Virus record (IMG/VR): IMGVR_UViG_3300032893_000015
Location: 1 to 64,000 of that record
Length of the DNA stretch: 64,000 bases
Reading direction: 5' to 3' (one strand)
From: a virus
Shown here: positions 55,986 through 63,759 of the stretch, piece after piece
How the letters are laid out: each line of letters opens with the position of its first letter
Position numbering within the stretch: position 1 is the stretch's first letter
Position numbers and translations under genes: made by a program
Notes under the pieces: generated by a model
The model's input: the letters and a program-made list of their open reading frames with translations, nothing else
What the model was told of the DNA's origin: nothing
The model's database searches: none

Positions 55986-58709
55986 TTACGAGGCGAACCG
56001 CCGGAGCTCCTCGCGCAGGGCCGGCGTATCTTGCACCTTCCAAACGGTGTCGAGCACGACCACTCTCCCGTCCTCCACCCTCAGCTCTATGACACATGGC
56101 CGGTCCCCCGCGCTCTTCCTCAGCACCTCGGACACAGGCTCCAGCCCCCTGTTGTCCAGCTTCCGCTGATCCACGCGCACGGTGAACTTGGGCTTCGGTT
56201 GGGAGGAGTCCGGTGGATTGGAAACCCGGGTTTCCAATAACTCCTCGTTCGGCTCGAACATGTCCCTTTGCCCGCTCTGGGTGCCCGGCCTGCCCTTCCT
56301 CGGCTTGGGGGGCCGACTCCTGGCCCACCGCTCCCAATTGTCGTCGGGAAACGCCGCCTGCAGCAGGCGTTGGGTAGGTGGGTAAACGAGCGTCTGCCAG
56401 ACGTAGTGCCGGTCGCACTCCCCCTGGAAGTCGCTCGCCGGTATGTGACGCTTGTCGGGGTCTTCGTTCTCCTCGTCGACGACGACGTACTCGATGCGGG
56501 TCCCTGGGCTGACATCTTCTCCCCTGGCCTCGAGCAGCTTGGCGATGCGCACGTGCGCTGGCTGTAGCGCGTCGCTCCCGTCGTTTTTCTTCTTCGTCAC
56601 GTACTCCTTCAGCGACTTGCTGAGCGCCTTGCTGAGCACGATATCTTCGAGCACCAGGTCCCCCCTGAGCACGCGATCGCGCATGTCCAAGACCAGGTTG
56701 TGGTACGCGAGCGAATCCTCTTCGCCGCCAACAAGCATCTTGATGGCTGCGTACTGCAGCTCCGCCGCCTGCTTGGTAGCGTCCCCCCGCTTGTACTCGA
56801 GCCCCCGCACCTCCGGCTCGCTATCCTCGCGTGCCGCCGTCCCCTTGTAGTGCGAGTATTTCCCGACGTACCGTTTTGCTCGGGTGAAGACGAGTCGATC
56901 GAAGGATTTCTCAAACGCGATGGTGATGAAGTTCTCTTTGCACCCCACCGACTTGAGCAACCCCGGGTACAGTTCCGCGTTGCACCCCTTCACGAACTCC
57001 GCGAACTCCTCCCGCGTGGTGCCCACGACCATTATCGAGTCCGTGTCTCCATACACCACCGCCCACCCTCTCTGCTCGGCCGCGTGGATGGTGTTCTCGA
57101 TGAGCCACACTCCGTTTTGTGTGACGCCCTCCGCCACATCCACGTCGTAGTACCTGGAGAACTCGTTTCCGAGCGCTCCGTAAAACCCGTTGGTCACGAC
57201 CTTCAGCCCCATCGAGCGCTTGTCCGCCTCGTGCCACTCGGGTGTGCCCGGCGGTAGCCTCGCCTTCTTATCGTTCCACTGCTTGCGCTCCTGTATGAGC
57301 CTTGCGACCGCCATCGGCAACATGCCCTGCTCGGTGGTGCTGAACCCCGTCCCCGTCTTCGGGCATCGGCAGTGCCCCTCGGGTATGGGACCGTTGACGG
57401 GAATGGGTCGCTTGGTCTCCAGCGACATGTTCCAGGTGCGAATGATGTTCGGGTACATCCCGCTGAAGTCCGCAACATGCACGTTCCGCAGTATCCCGTT
57501 GGTCATCCCGTGCGCCTTGCGCCACGCCCTCCCATCAACTCCCCTCTCCGGCGCATCCACCGTTCTCGGGTGCAGCACGAACGCCCCTTCAAATTGCTCG
57601 GTGTCCGCCTGGGTAGTTTCCCGATCGCGATACGCTCTCGACGGGAAGTGATGCGCTTTCTCCCTGGCCAGCTTGAGCAAAAAGCCGTCCATCTGCCGCG
57701 TCGGGAGCAGAGCGAGGTTGTCGGGGAACAACCCGCACACTTGCGCGACCGCCGTCGTCAGGTCGAGGTAACCGGTTTTCTCCTCGATACGCCGCAGCAG
57801 GTCGGTGTCCTGGATGTTGTACGCCACGAGACGCCCGAGGCTCTCGCCCCCAGCCTTCCACGCCTCGTACGTGTGCTTGGCGTCGAGGTCGTTCTTCCCC
57901 TGCCCCACCACCGCCATGGCGATGTCCTGCAGCCGGAAGGAGCGTTTCTCTTCTCCGCTCTCCGCCGAATGCTTGTTATGGCGCTCGAACACCGCCTTAT
58001 GGTCGAGCCACAGCCACTCACGCAAATCCACTCCCGCGTCCGCGCGCGTGTGCGCCGATCTTGCTGCAAGCACCGGGAAGTCGAAACCCTCGTCCCTGTC
58101 GGGGCTCCCTCCGTTCCAGGCGCAAACCTGGTCGTACCGCCGCAGCACCTCCCACAGATACTGGAGCGTGTCTCGCTCCGCGTAGTCGTCCTCTGCCGCT
58201 AACAGATCGGTGTCGATCTGGCCGGTGGTGTCGTCGACGACGGTCCAGCACAAGATGCGCATCTCCTCCTTGCGCGAGAAGGGAAGTCGACTGTCTGTCT
58301 CCAGGTCGAGATAGCAGCGCCGTGGTGTGGCGATGTTGGTTCCCGAGTCGACAACAAACCGGCGCACCGGGTCGACGTCCGCTTCGTAGTGCGGCACCCC
58401 TCTGGCCAGCAGCGGGTTCTCGTGCCCGTAGCGCGTTCGCTTCTCGTAAAAGAGCGCGTGCCTTTCCTCGCGGCTGCGGAACAGGAACTTCAGCCAGTTA
58501 CCCTCCCGCGTCGCTCCTACGACGCACGGCAACCGCACCATCTGCCGCTGCAAGTCCTCGGGCAGCTCCCCGTGCCTGAAGTACGCTGCCCACTCCGCAG
58601 GTACTTGCGCGACGCTTCGTCGCCCCTGCCCGTCTCGCTGCACCACGTGCAGCCTGGTGCCCTGCACGAACGCGTTTACGACGTCGTTCCCTACCACCCG
58701 CTCCAGCAT
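55986..58709 (-). CDS. Family B DNA polymerase
   Basis: 907 aa. 3'-5' exonuclease: CYLDLETDSRL (Exo I, ~133-143), DQVCAWNGGSPDRDEGFDFP (Exo II), VAYNIQDTDLLRRI (Exo III). Polymerase: VADFSGMYPNI (motif A, ~413-423), LKVVTNGFYGALG (motif B, ~503), VVYGDTDSIMV (motif C, ~553-563). All catalytic acids are present, so it is probably the phage replicative enzyme. A palindrome copy is read as ETRVSNP near residue 824, in the C-terminal extension after the catalytic core, and seems tolerated. Confidence 0.95.
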   Translation of the reverse strand: MLERVVGNDVVNAFVQGTRLHVVQRDGQGRRSVAQVPAEWAAYFRHGELPEDLQRQMVRLPCVVGATREGNWLKFLFRSREERHALFYEKRTRYGHENPLLARGVPHYEADVDPVRRFVVDSGTNIATPRRCYLDLETDSRLPFSRKEEMRILCWTVVDDTTGQIDTDLLAAEDDYAERDTLQYLWEVLRRYDQVCAWNGGSPDRDEGFDFPVLAARSAHTRADAGVDLREWLWLDHKAVFERHNKHSAESGEEKRSFRLQDIAMAVVGQGKNDLDAKHTYEAWKAGGESLGRLVAYNIQDTDLLRRIEEKTGYLDLTTAVAQVCGLFPDNLALLPTRQMDGFLLKLAREKAHHFPSRAYRDRETTQADTEQFEGAFVLHPRTVDAPERGVDGRAWRKAHGMTNGILRNVHVADFSGMYPNIIRTWNMSLETKRPIPVNGPIPEGHCRCPKTGTGFSTTEQGMLPMAVARLIQERKQWNDKKARLPPGTPEWHEADKRSMGLKVVTNGFYGALGNEFSRYYDVDVAEGVTQNGVWLIENTIHAAEQRGWAVVYGDTDSIMVVGTTREEFAEFVKGCNAELYPGLLKSVGCKENFITIAFEKSFDRLVFTRAKRYVGKYSHYKGTAAREDSEPEVRGLEYKRGDATKQAAELQYAAIKMLVGGEEDSLAYHNLVLDMRDRVLRGDLVLEDIVLSKALSKSLKEYVTKKKNDGSDALQPAHVRIAKLLEARGEDVSPGTRIEYVVVDEENEDPDKRHIPASDFQGECDRHYVWQTLVYPPTQRLLQAAFPDDNWERWARSRPPKPRKGRPGTQSGQRDMFEPNEELLETRVSNPPDSSQPKPKFTVRVDQRKLDNRGLEPVSEVLRKSAGDRPCVIELRVEDGRVVVLDTVWKVQDTPALREELRRFAS
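56217..56238. repeat. Dispersed palindrome, copy 11 (inside DNA polymerase gene)
   Basis: The 22-bp core, read as ETRVSNP in the C-terminal part of the polymerase. The frame is kept. Confidence 0.95.
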
Positions 58710-58734
58710 ACCGCGGCTTTTGCCGCGGTCGTCT

Positions 58735-59802
58735 TCACTCCGCGGCTTCTGCCTCGCGCCGGAACCGCTGCACCTTCAGCTCCAGATGTCCCGTCGAGCT
58801 TTCGACGATGAAAAACCGCTGCACGACTCCGTTGGGCAGCTCCTCTTCGCCGAACGGCTCGTCTGCCAATCGCTTGGCAGGCACGAGCTCCGCCGGGTCC
58901 CACTTCTTCTTCAGCGGCTTCTTGTACAGCTTCACTTTCGTGTTGCCGAGGATGGTCGCAACAGTGACCTTCTCCTCCGCCTTGCGCCCCCCGCTCGCGC
59001 GCGGTCCGCCTCGTCCTTCCGCGTTGCGTGAGGCTCGGGTGTGTCCGCTCTTGGCCTTGGCCTTCTTCACCTCTTCGGCGATCTCGCGCTTGGTGGCCCC
59101 CTCGGCCACCTTCCCGAGCAGCGCCGGCTGCTCCTCTTTTGGTGCCGTCAGGACGAGTGCCAGCTTCCGGTAGCCCCACGCGCGCACCTGCTCTTCCGAG
59201 TACTCCTTCGCAACGTCCATCAGCTGATAGGCGTTGGTGGGCGTCATGTGCAGTTCGTTCGCCGCAAACGCATCCCACGACTTATACGCCTGCTTACCGT
59301 CCCGCTGCCGCAGCTTCCAAAGTTGCGCGGTGAACAGGATGGTGATGGCCCGCCCCAGGTGCCAGTGACTGACGGCCACCTGCCCCTTGAGCTCGAGAAT
59401 CTTCTTCACGCCTTCGTTCAGTTCCCGCTCCGTGAGTACGCTGCTCGCCGGGGTCAGGTCCGAACTCGGCGCCTTCGCGAGTGCGTGTCCGTTCGTCGGT
59501 GCCGCTGCCACCGGCTTGCTTTCGTCCAGTTCGTCGTCGAAGTCGGTCCCGCAGTACGGGCACTCGTCGAGCGTCTCCGGGCTCTGCCCGTTGCACGTAT
59601 CGCACTGCGCCAGCTGATCCTTCGTGTACTTCGTCGCGTAGTGCGTGGCGAGTATCGCCACGAGGTCCTCCACCTTCGCCTCTTTCGGTACGGTGAGTCC
59701 CTCCTGCTTGAGCACCTTTTTCACCTGCTTCGGATCGACCGCCCCGAGCGTCACTCCGTGCACCGCGATCTCCGACTTGTTCTTCGTTGTCTGCGTGTCC
59801 AT
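58735..59802 (-). CDS. Hypothetical protein with zinc ribbon
   Basis: 355 aa. QCDTCNGQSPETLDECPYCG (~66-85) is a zinc ribbon. SHWHLGRAITILFTAQLWKL and helices (PTNAYQLMDVAKEYSEEQVR) follow, then Lys-rich disordered segments and a terminal domain. It lies immediately upstream of the DNA polymerase gene. Possibly a replication accessory or DNA-binding regulator. No family assigned. Confidence 0.6.
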   Translation of the reverse strand: MDTQTTKNKSEIAVHGVTLGAVDPKQVKKVLKQEGLTVPKEAKVEDLVAILATHYATKYTKDQLAQCDTCNGQSPETLDECPYCGTDFDDELDESKPVAAAPTNGHALAKAPSSDLTPASSVLTERELNEGVKKILELKGQVAVSHWHLGRAITILFTAQLWKLRQRDGKQAYKSWDAFAANELHMTPTNAYQLMDVAKEYSEEQVRAWGYRKLALVLTAPKEEQPALLGKVAEGATKREIAEEVKKAKAKSGHTRASRNAEGRGGPRASGGRKAEEKVTVATILGNTKVKLYKKPLKKKWDPAELVPAKRLADEPFGEEELPNGVVQRFFIVESSTGHLELKVQRFRREAEAAE

Positions 59803-59841
59803 GTGTTCTTTGCGCCTCCTCGTTTCCCGTTGTGATCTTTC

Positions 59842-60504
59842 CTACGCCGCCTCTACGACGGCCAACCTCTCTGCCACCTCTCGTGCCGCCCGCACGACGA
59901 CGCGTGCCGCCTGCTTCTCGCTGCCCATGCGGCACCGTCGCCTCGCCTCCGGATCGGCGTACAGTGCTTCCGCCGCCGCAGCAAGGTCGTCCGTCTTCAC
60001 GACCGCCAGGACGACCTCCCGTTCCGCTTCCGTCCGGCAGTGTCTGAGCGCCCGGTCGATGGCTTCGCGCACCTCCACTCGGTCCTCGTGCGAGGGCTCT
60101 TGCGCCAGGTGCTCCTCCGCCCACCGCTCCCCGCCGTGTTCGTCGTCCGCACGTTCGTGGAACCCGAACTCCATCCTACTGGGGTTGGCGTCGGCGTTAC
60201 CGCTTCGCTTGGCCCCCCGGTACCGATGCATGGCCTTCTTTGCCTTGTCGACGGCGTTGTAGACGACGTACGCATCCAGGGCAACCCCGCGCGCCGGGTC
60301 GAACTTCCAGACGCTGTTCCACGCGCCCAGCAGCATGTCCTGTTCGAGGTCCTCCGTGTCTACCCACCGTGAGATGCGCCACCGCTTCAGCAGGTACCTG
60401 ACCAACTGCCTCCAGCGGTCTCTGGTCCTCACGGCGAACTCATCGAACGTCTGCCTACCGTCGTACAGCGCCCAGCATTCGCGGGCGAACGCATTCTTGT
60501 CCAT
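59842..60504 (-). CDS. Sigma-70-like RNA polymerase factor
   Basis: 220 aa from MDKNAFARECWALYDGRQ; a start 24 bp upstream is possible. WVDTEDLEQDMLLGAWNSVW is a region 2-type sequence (core-binding helix of sigma factors), followed by FDPARGVALDAYVVYNAVDK, the usual transition to the promoter-melting helix. The C-terminal half (REVVLAVVKTDDLAAAAEAL) could be region 4, but is less clear. It could redirect host RNA polymerase to phage promoters. Confidence 0.65.
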   Translation of the reverse strand: MDKNAFARECWALYDGRQTFDEFAVRTRDRWRQLVRYLLKRWRISRWVDTEDLEQDMLLGAWNSVWKFDPARGVALDAYVVYNAVDKAKKAMHRYRGAKRSGNADANPSRMEFGFHERADDEHGGERWAEEHLAQEPSHEDRVEVREAIDRALRHCRTEAEREVVLAVVKTDDLAAAAEALYADPEARRRCRMGSEKQAARVVVRAAREVAERLAVVEAA

Positions 60505-60559
60505 TCGGCCCACCGGCCTCCTTCCCACGCCACCTTTTTCTGACCCTACCTCCGCTTGC

Positions 60560-60706
60560 CTACGCGAGCAAAGGCTTTCTCCTCCGCACCGACACTTGCC
60601 ACCCGAGCGTCCGCAGCCGCCTAGCCGTGACGAACACTCCCGGCCACCGCCGATCGAACCGCACGACCTTCCCCGCCCGCACCCCTGTCACTTCGTACTC
60701 GTACAT
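60560..60706 (-). CDS. Very small basic protein
   Basis: 48 aa from MYEYEVTGVRAGKVVRFD; the strong GAGGGAGGAGAC before the ATG supports it. Reads RRWPGVFVTARRLRTLGWQV, a small beta/helix fold rich in Arg. Unknown. Confidence 0.6.
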   Translation of the reverse strand: MYEYEVTGVRAGKVVRFDRRWPGVFVTARRLRTLGWQVSVRRRKPLLA

Positions 60707-61092
60707 GTCTCCTCTCCCTCCCTCTTCTGTTGTTTTGCCAGGCGCGCGGCTCTCCGCGCGCACGTGACGCACGTCGGCGGCCCTTGCACTTCCGTCGCCC
60801 CCAGTCGCTCCTCCTCCACGTTCCCGCAGAGCGTCATTCCGTCCCCCCTACGCACCGCGTGCGTCTGCGGTCGCATCACCCTGTCCGGCTTCTCGTAACT
60901 GGGGAACGCTCCCCTCGCTCCCCGACCGCGGTCCGCCCCGGTCAGCTCCTCTACGATGCGCACGCGATAGTCCCGGTCCTGATGCCACCGATGACCGCAC
61001 CCCGCACACTGGCGAACGACCGTGTTCGTCTTCACCGCCAGCAGTTTGGTCGCCTCCACCGAGCCGCACTCAGGGCATCCTTCCGGTCCCAT
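60688..61092 (-). CDS. Zinc-ribbon protein, paralogue of 40304-40486
   Basis: 134 aa from MGPEGCPECGS with GGGGGGAAAG before the ATG. CPEC/CAGC and later CVTC provide two zinc sites; CGHRWHQDR parallels CGHRWNEQR in the paralogue. The C-terminus is Lys/Glu-rich. Likely nucleic-acid-binding. Confidence 0.65.
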   Translation of the reverse strand: MGPEGCPECGSVEATKLLAVKTNTVVRQCAGCGHRWHQDRDYRVRIVEELTGADRGRGARGAFPSYEKPDRVMRPQTHAVRRGDGMTLCGNVEEERLGATEVQGPPTCVTCARRAARLAKQQKREGEETCTSTK

Positions 61093-61103
61093 CGCTTTCC
61101 CCC

Positions 61104-61226
61104 CTACGCCGCCGTTGCGACTTTGGAAGCCAACGAGAGCGTTCCCGCCCCCCAGTCCCAGCCTGGGCGCGCCTGGCCGTCAGAAAAGGCGCGCAGGCAT
61201 TTGTGCTGCTTTGCTGAGAGCTTCAT
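61104..61226 (-). CDS. 40-aa protein
   Basis: MKLSAKQHKCLRAFSDGQ..., with GAGGAGAAGGG before the ATG (61224-61226) and stop TAG at 61104-61106. The rest reads WGAGTLSLASKVATAA. Short but well positioned between two genes and protein-like; the QHKCLRAFSDGQ helix recalls small winged-helix starts. Confidence 0.5.
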   Translation of the reverse strand: MKLSAKQHKCLRAFSDGQARPGWDWGAGTLSLASKVATAA

Positions 61227-61238
61227 CGTCCCTTCTCC

Positions 61239-61640
61239 TCACTTGTCGTCTTGGTCGTCCTGGCACGTCTCGGCAGCTTTCAGGTCCTCGATCACCTCGC
61301 GCAGCTTCCGGCCAGTCGCGGGCTTGAACAGCTGCTTGAAGATCTCGTGCTTGGCGGCGAAGGTAGCCGTGTCGCGGTCCAGCTCCTTGAGGTTGCTCCA
61401 GCCCGTCGGCGGCTCGAAGACCTGACCATGCAACACTGCTTCCGCGTACTGAGCGAATCGCCACGACACCTCCTGGGCGTTGACCACCGTCCTCCCGCGG
61501 AGGTCATCCAGGTCCTGCGCGAGCCGGAACAACATCAGCTGTTGTTCCGTCAGGAACAGCTTCCATTGCTCTTCCGTCACGTCTTTCATGTCTTCGGGCT
61601 TCTCGATCGCTGCCATCACAATGCTGTCGAACTTGACCAT
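61239..61640 (-). CDS. Helical hypothetical protein, first gene after promoter C
   Basis: 133 aa from MVKFDSIVMAAIEKPEDM. AAGGGGAGACGACG precedes the ATG. Mostly helical (LFLTEQQLMLFRLAQDLDDL, FKQLFKPATGRKLREVIEDL), acidic end. Unknown; as the first gene of the early block it could be an early regulator. Confidence 0.6.
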   Translation of the reverse strand: MVKFDSIVMAAIEKPEDMKDVTEEQWKLFLTEQQLMLFRLAQDLDDLRGRTVVNAQEVSWRFAQYAEAVLHGQVFEPPTGWSNLKELDRDTATFAAKHEIFKQLFKPATGRKLREVIEDLKAAETCQDDQDDK

Positions 61641-61676
61641 CGTCGTCTCCCCTTGCCCTTCGTCCTGCTGACAAGG

Positions 61677-61745
61677 AAGAGTATTATTCCTTTTGCCTAG
61701 GTTGGCAATAGGAAAACGCGTGGTCGGGTACTTTTTTCTCCGGGG
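61677..61745 (-). promoter_or_regulatory. Conserved promoter element, copy C
   Basis: On the minus strand: GGAGAAAAAAGTA, TTTTCC, TTGCCA (-35, 61703-61708), a 16-bp spacer beginning ACCTAGGCAAAAGG, and TAATAC (-10, 61681-61686). About 45 bp upstream of the gene at 61640. Confidence 0.7.
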
Positions 61746-61781
61746 TCCCTTTTCCCCCGCTCTTTTCCGCCGGTTCCTGTC

Positions 61782-61805
61782 GATTGGAAACCCGGGTTTC
61801 CAATC
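61782..61805. repeat. Dispersed palindrome, copy 12
   Basis: A 24-bp perfect palindrome in the gap between the end of the gene at 61822 and promoter C. Confidence 0.95.
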
Positions 61806-61821
61806 CTCTTGGGGTTGGCCC

Positions 61822-62307
61822 TCAGGCCCCTGCCATCGCCCGCTGCAGCCGCTCCGCCAGGTCCGCCGCCCGCGCGTGCGTACGCTCGCTCCGCTGCGTC
61901 GCTGCGATGTGCCTGCGCAGCACGATGCGCAACGTTCGCACATAGTCCTGCAGGTCGAGCACGGTGAGGTCCTCGCCCGTCGCGCTCTCGTAGTACACGC
62001 GCTCGTCCCCATCCCGAGTAACCAGCTCGAGTCGGCCCGTCTTTCCGACGGCCAGCACCCGCTCCCCCCGGCTGACGTACGTGTCCACTCCGAACCGTCC
62101 CGTCGCGCGCACGTGCGCCCCCCAGTACCCCTTGGCGATCTCTCTCATCCCCCTGAGCGGCGCTCCGTCGAGTGCTCGTGCCAGGCGCTCTTCGATGAGC
62201 CTGATGGTCGCGCGCACGCGCTCCCGCGTCTCCTCCGCGCGATCTCTGATGCGGTCCGTCGCCTCCGCCGCATCTTCCATCTGCCTCTGCAATCCTCCGC
62301 TCCTCAT
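61822..62307 (-). CDS. Hypothetical protein
   Basis: 161 aa from the ATG at 62305-62307, which overlaps the upstream stop as ATGA. Coiled-coil N-terminus (QMEDAAEATDRIRDRAEETR), then a beta domain (VRATGRFGVDTYVSRGERVL) and a helical end. Unknown. Confidence 0.65.
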   Translation of the reverse strand: MRSGGLQRQMEDAAEATDRIRDRAEETRERVRATIRLIEERLARALDGAPLRGMREIAKGYWGAHVRATGRFGVDTYVSRGERVLAVGKTGRLELVTRDGDERVYYESATGEDLTVLDLQDYVRTLRIVLRRHIAATQRSERTHARAADLAERLQRAMAGA

Positions 62308-62576
62308 GCGGTTGCTCCCGCAGATGGGCGTCCGCCTCGTCGCCCCATATCGTGGTGCCACCCTTCCCGTTCCGCCCGCTCCTTCACCCTGTCCAGTCTC
62401 GCCCGAATGCCGAGCTTCGTGACATACCTGGAAAACGTGAACTGACTGATCCCCAGCAGCTTTGCGGCTCTTCCCTGGTGTGCCTTTGCCCTCTCGAACG
62501 CCCTCACCATACTGTCCGACGCGCGCGCCGGGTCCGCCACCACCATCGCGCTGATCTTGCTCCTTCGGTATGCCAT
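62304..62576 (-). CDS. Fis-type helix-turn-helix protein 1
   Basis: 90 aa. HQGRAAKLLGISQFTFSRYV matches the Fis/HTH_8 motif seen at the end of NtrC-type activators, without their AAA+ domain. A short helical N-terminus precedes it. It likely binds DNA as a dimer. It sits next to a second such protein. Confidence 0.7.
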   Translation of the reverse strand: MAYRRSKISAMVVADPARASDSMVRAFERAKAHQGRAAKLLGISQFTFSRYVTKLGIRARLDRVKERAEREGWHHDMGRRGGRPSAGATA

Positions 62577-62605
62577 CTTCCCGCTTTCCCCTCATGCCGC
62601 CGTTT

Positions 62606-62836
62606 TCACAGGATGCGGAACCGTAGCCGGATCTTGCGCTTGATGATCATCGGCATGTCCTGGATGTCCAGTCGGTAAAGCACCTTCCAAAGCGTCCGGG
62701 ACCCCATCGCCATTCGCTTCGCCGCCTCCTTCACATCCCCGCCCGCCTTGTACAACACCCTTTCGATGAGAGCCTTCGCCTCCTCCGGATTCTCCTTCAA
62801 AAGGATGGTCAACTCCGTACTGGGCCGCCTTCCCAC
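62606..62836 (-). CDS. Fis-type helix-turn-helix protein 2
   Basis: 76 aa, GTG start overlapping dnaG by 28 bp (a TTG at 62812 would avoid this). KAGGDVKEAAKRMAMGSRTL has the same G-x-x-x-x-A-A-K-x-L/M pattern as its neighbour. A tandem pair of stand-alone HTH proteins suggests a phage DNA-binding or regulatory system. Confidence 0.65.
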   Translation of the reverse strand: MGRRPSTELTILLKENPEEAKALIERVLYKAGGDVKEAAKRMAMGSRTLWKVLYRLDIQDMPMIIKRKIRLRFRIL

Positions 62837-63759
62837 AACGCCTCCCTGAGCTCCTCTGGTCCGATGTTGTCCGGGTCCTTTCCCTTCCCGAGCCTAACAC
62901 GCCGCACCCGCGTATACCGACCCAGCGCCCCCTCCAGCACCTCGCCCGCCCGCTCCCCCGCTTCGTCACAATCGGTAACGATGACCACTTCCCTGAACAG
63001 CGCCATTCCCATGAGCTGCAGCGGCGTGACGCGCGCCCCTCCGATCGCCGCGTGACTTGTCCCCGTGGGAGCCACCCTCTCCACGGCCAGACTCTTGATG
63101 GCCCCCTCGGTCACCACCAACGTTCTCCGATTGCTCGTGTCCCAGTGCTGCTGCCCCCACATGACCCCGCGGTCCCCGCCCTCTTCGTTACGCGGATAGA
63201 GGAACCGCTTTTCCGCCAGTCCGTACGCCCTGGCGATGTATCCGAAAAGCTTCCCGCGCTCGTCTGCGATAGGGAGCACGATCCTCCCGCGCAATCGTCC
63301 TTCTACGGCGTACCCAATCCCCCACCGCACCACCTGCCACGGCTCGATTCCCCGCCCCTGCACGTAGCGCCTTGGCTCCGCGGGCCAGGTCTCGAGCGGC
63401 TCTCCCACGACCGTCCCCGCCGGCAAGCGCATTGCCTTTGGCCCGGTCACCATCTCGAGCCTGAGCCCCGGTTGCTTGACCAGGTCCGCCTCCGTAACGC
63501 CCTCCTCGGTAATCCACCGGATGGCCGCGCCCGCCGTGGCGTACCCCCGCACATGCTGCACGAGCTCTACGAGGTCCCCTCCCGCTTCGCACGCTTGGCA
63601 GTGATGCAGTCCCGCCTTTTCCCCGGTCTCCCGTATGTACCAGCTCGGCGTTCTGTCCTCGTGATACGGGCATCGCGCCTTCAGGTCCGCGCCCGACCTT
63701 CCCACCACTTCGATGCCCAGCCTTTCGAGCACCCTTCTGACGTCAGCCCGGACGCCCAC
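62809..63759 (-). CDS. dnaG: DnaG-type primase
   Basis: 316 aa from the GTG at 63757-63759, chosen because AGGAG lies 5 bp upstream; a longer start would overlap the helicase gene further. CHC2 zinc domain: CPYHEDRTPSW and HHCQACEAGGDLVELV. TOPRIM domain: TLVVTEGAIKSLAV (Glu) and VVIVTDCDEAGERA (DxD). Makes RNA primers for phage replication and overlaps the helicase gene. The helicase-interaction domain appears absent, giving a shorter protein than bacterial DnaG. Confidence 0.92.
   Translation of the reverse strand: MGVRADVRRVLERLGIEVVGRSGADLKARCPYHEDRTPSWYIRETGEKAGLHHCQACEAGGDLVELVQHVRGYATAGAAIRWITEEGVTEADLVKQPGLRLEMVTGPKAMRLPAGTVVGEPLETWPAEPRRYVQGRGIEPWQVVRWGIGYAVEGRLRGRIVLPIADERGKLFGYIARAYGLAEKRFLYPRNEEGGDRGVMWGQQHWDTSNRRTLVVTEGAIKSLAVERVAPTGTSHAAIGGARVTPLQLMGMALFREVVIVTDCDEAGERAGEVLEGALGRYTRVRRVRLGKGKDPDNIGPEELREALWEGGPVRS

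Noticed and set aside
5664-61805. Palindromes as rho-independent terminators
   Set aside because: None is followed by a T-run on the transcribed strand, and four lie inside essential genes, so they cannot be ordinary terminators.
5664-61805. Palindromes as a CRISPR array
   Set aside because: Copies are 1.7 to 12 kb apart with no regular spacers and no cas genes.
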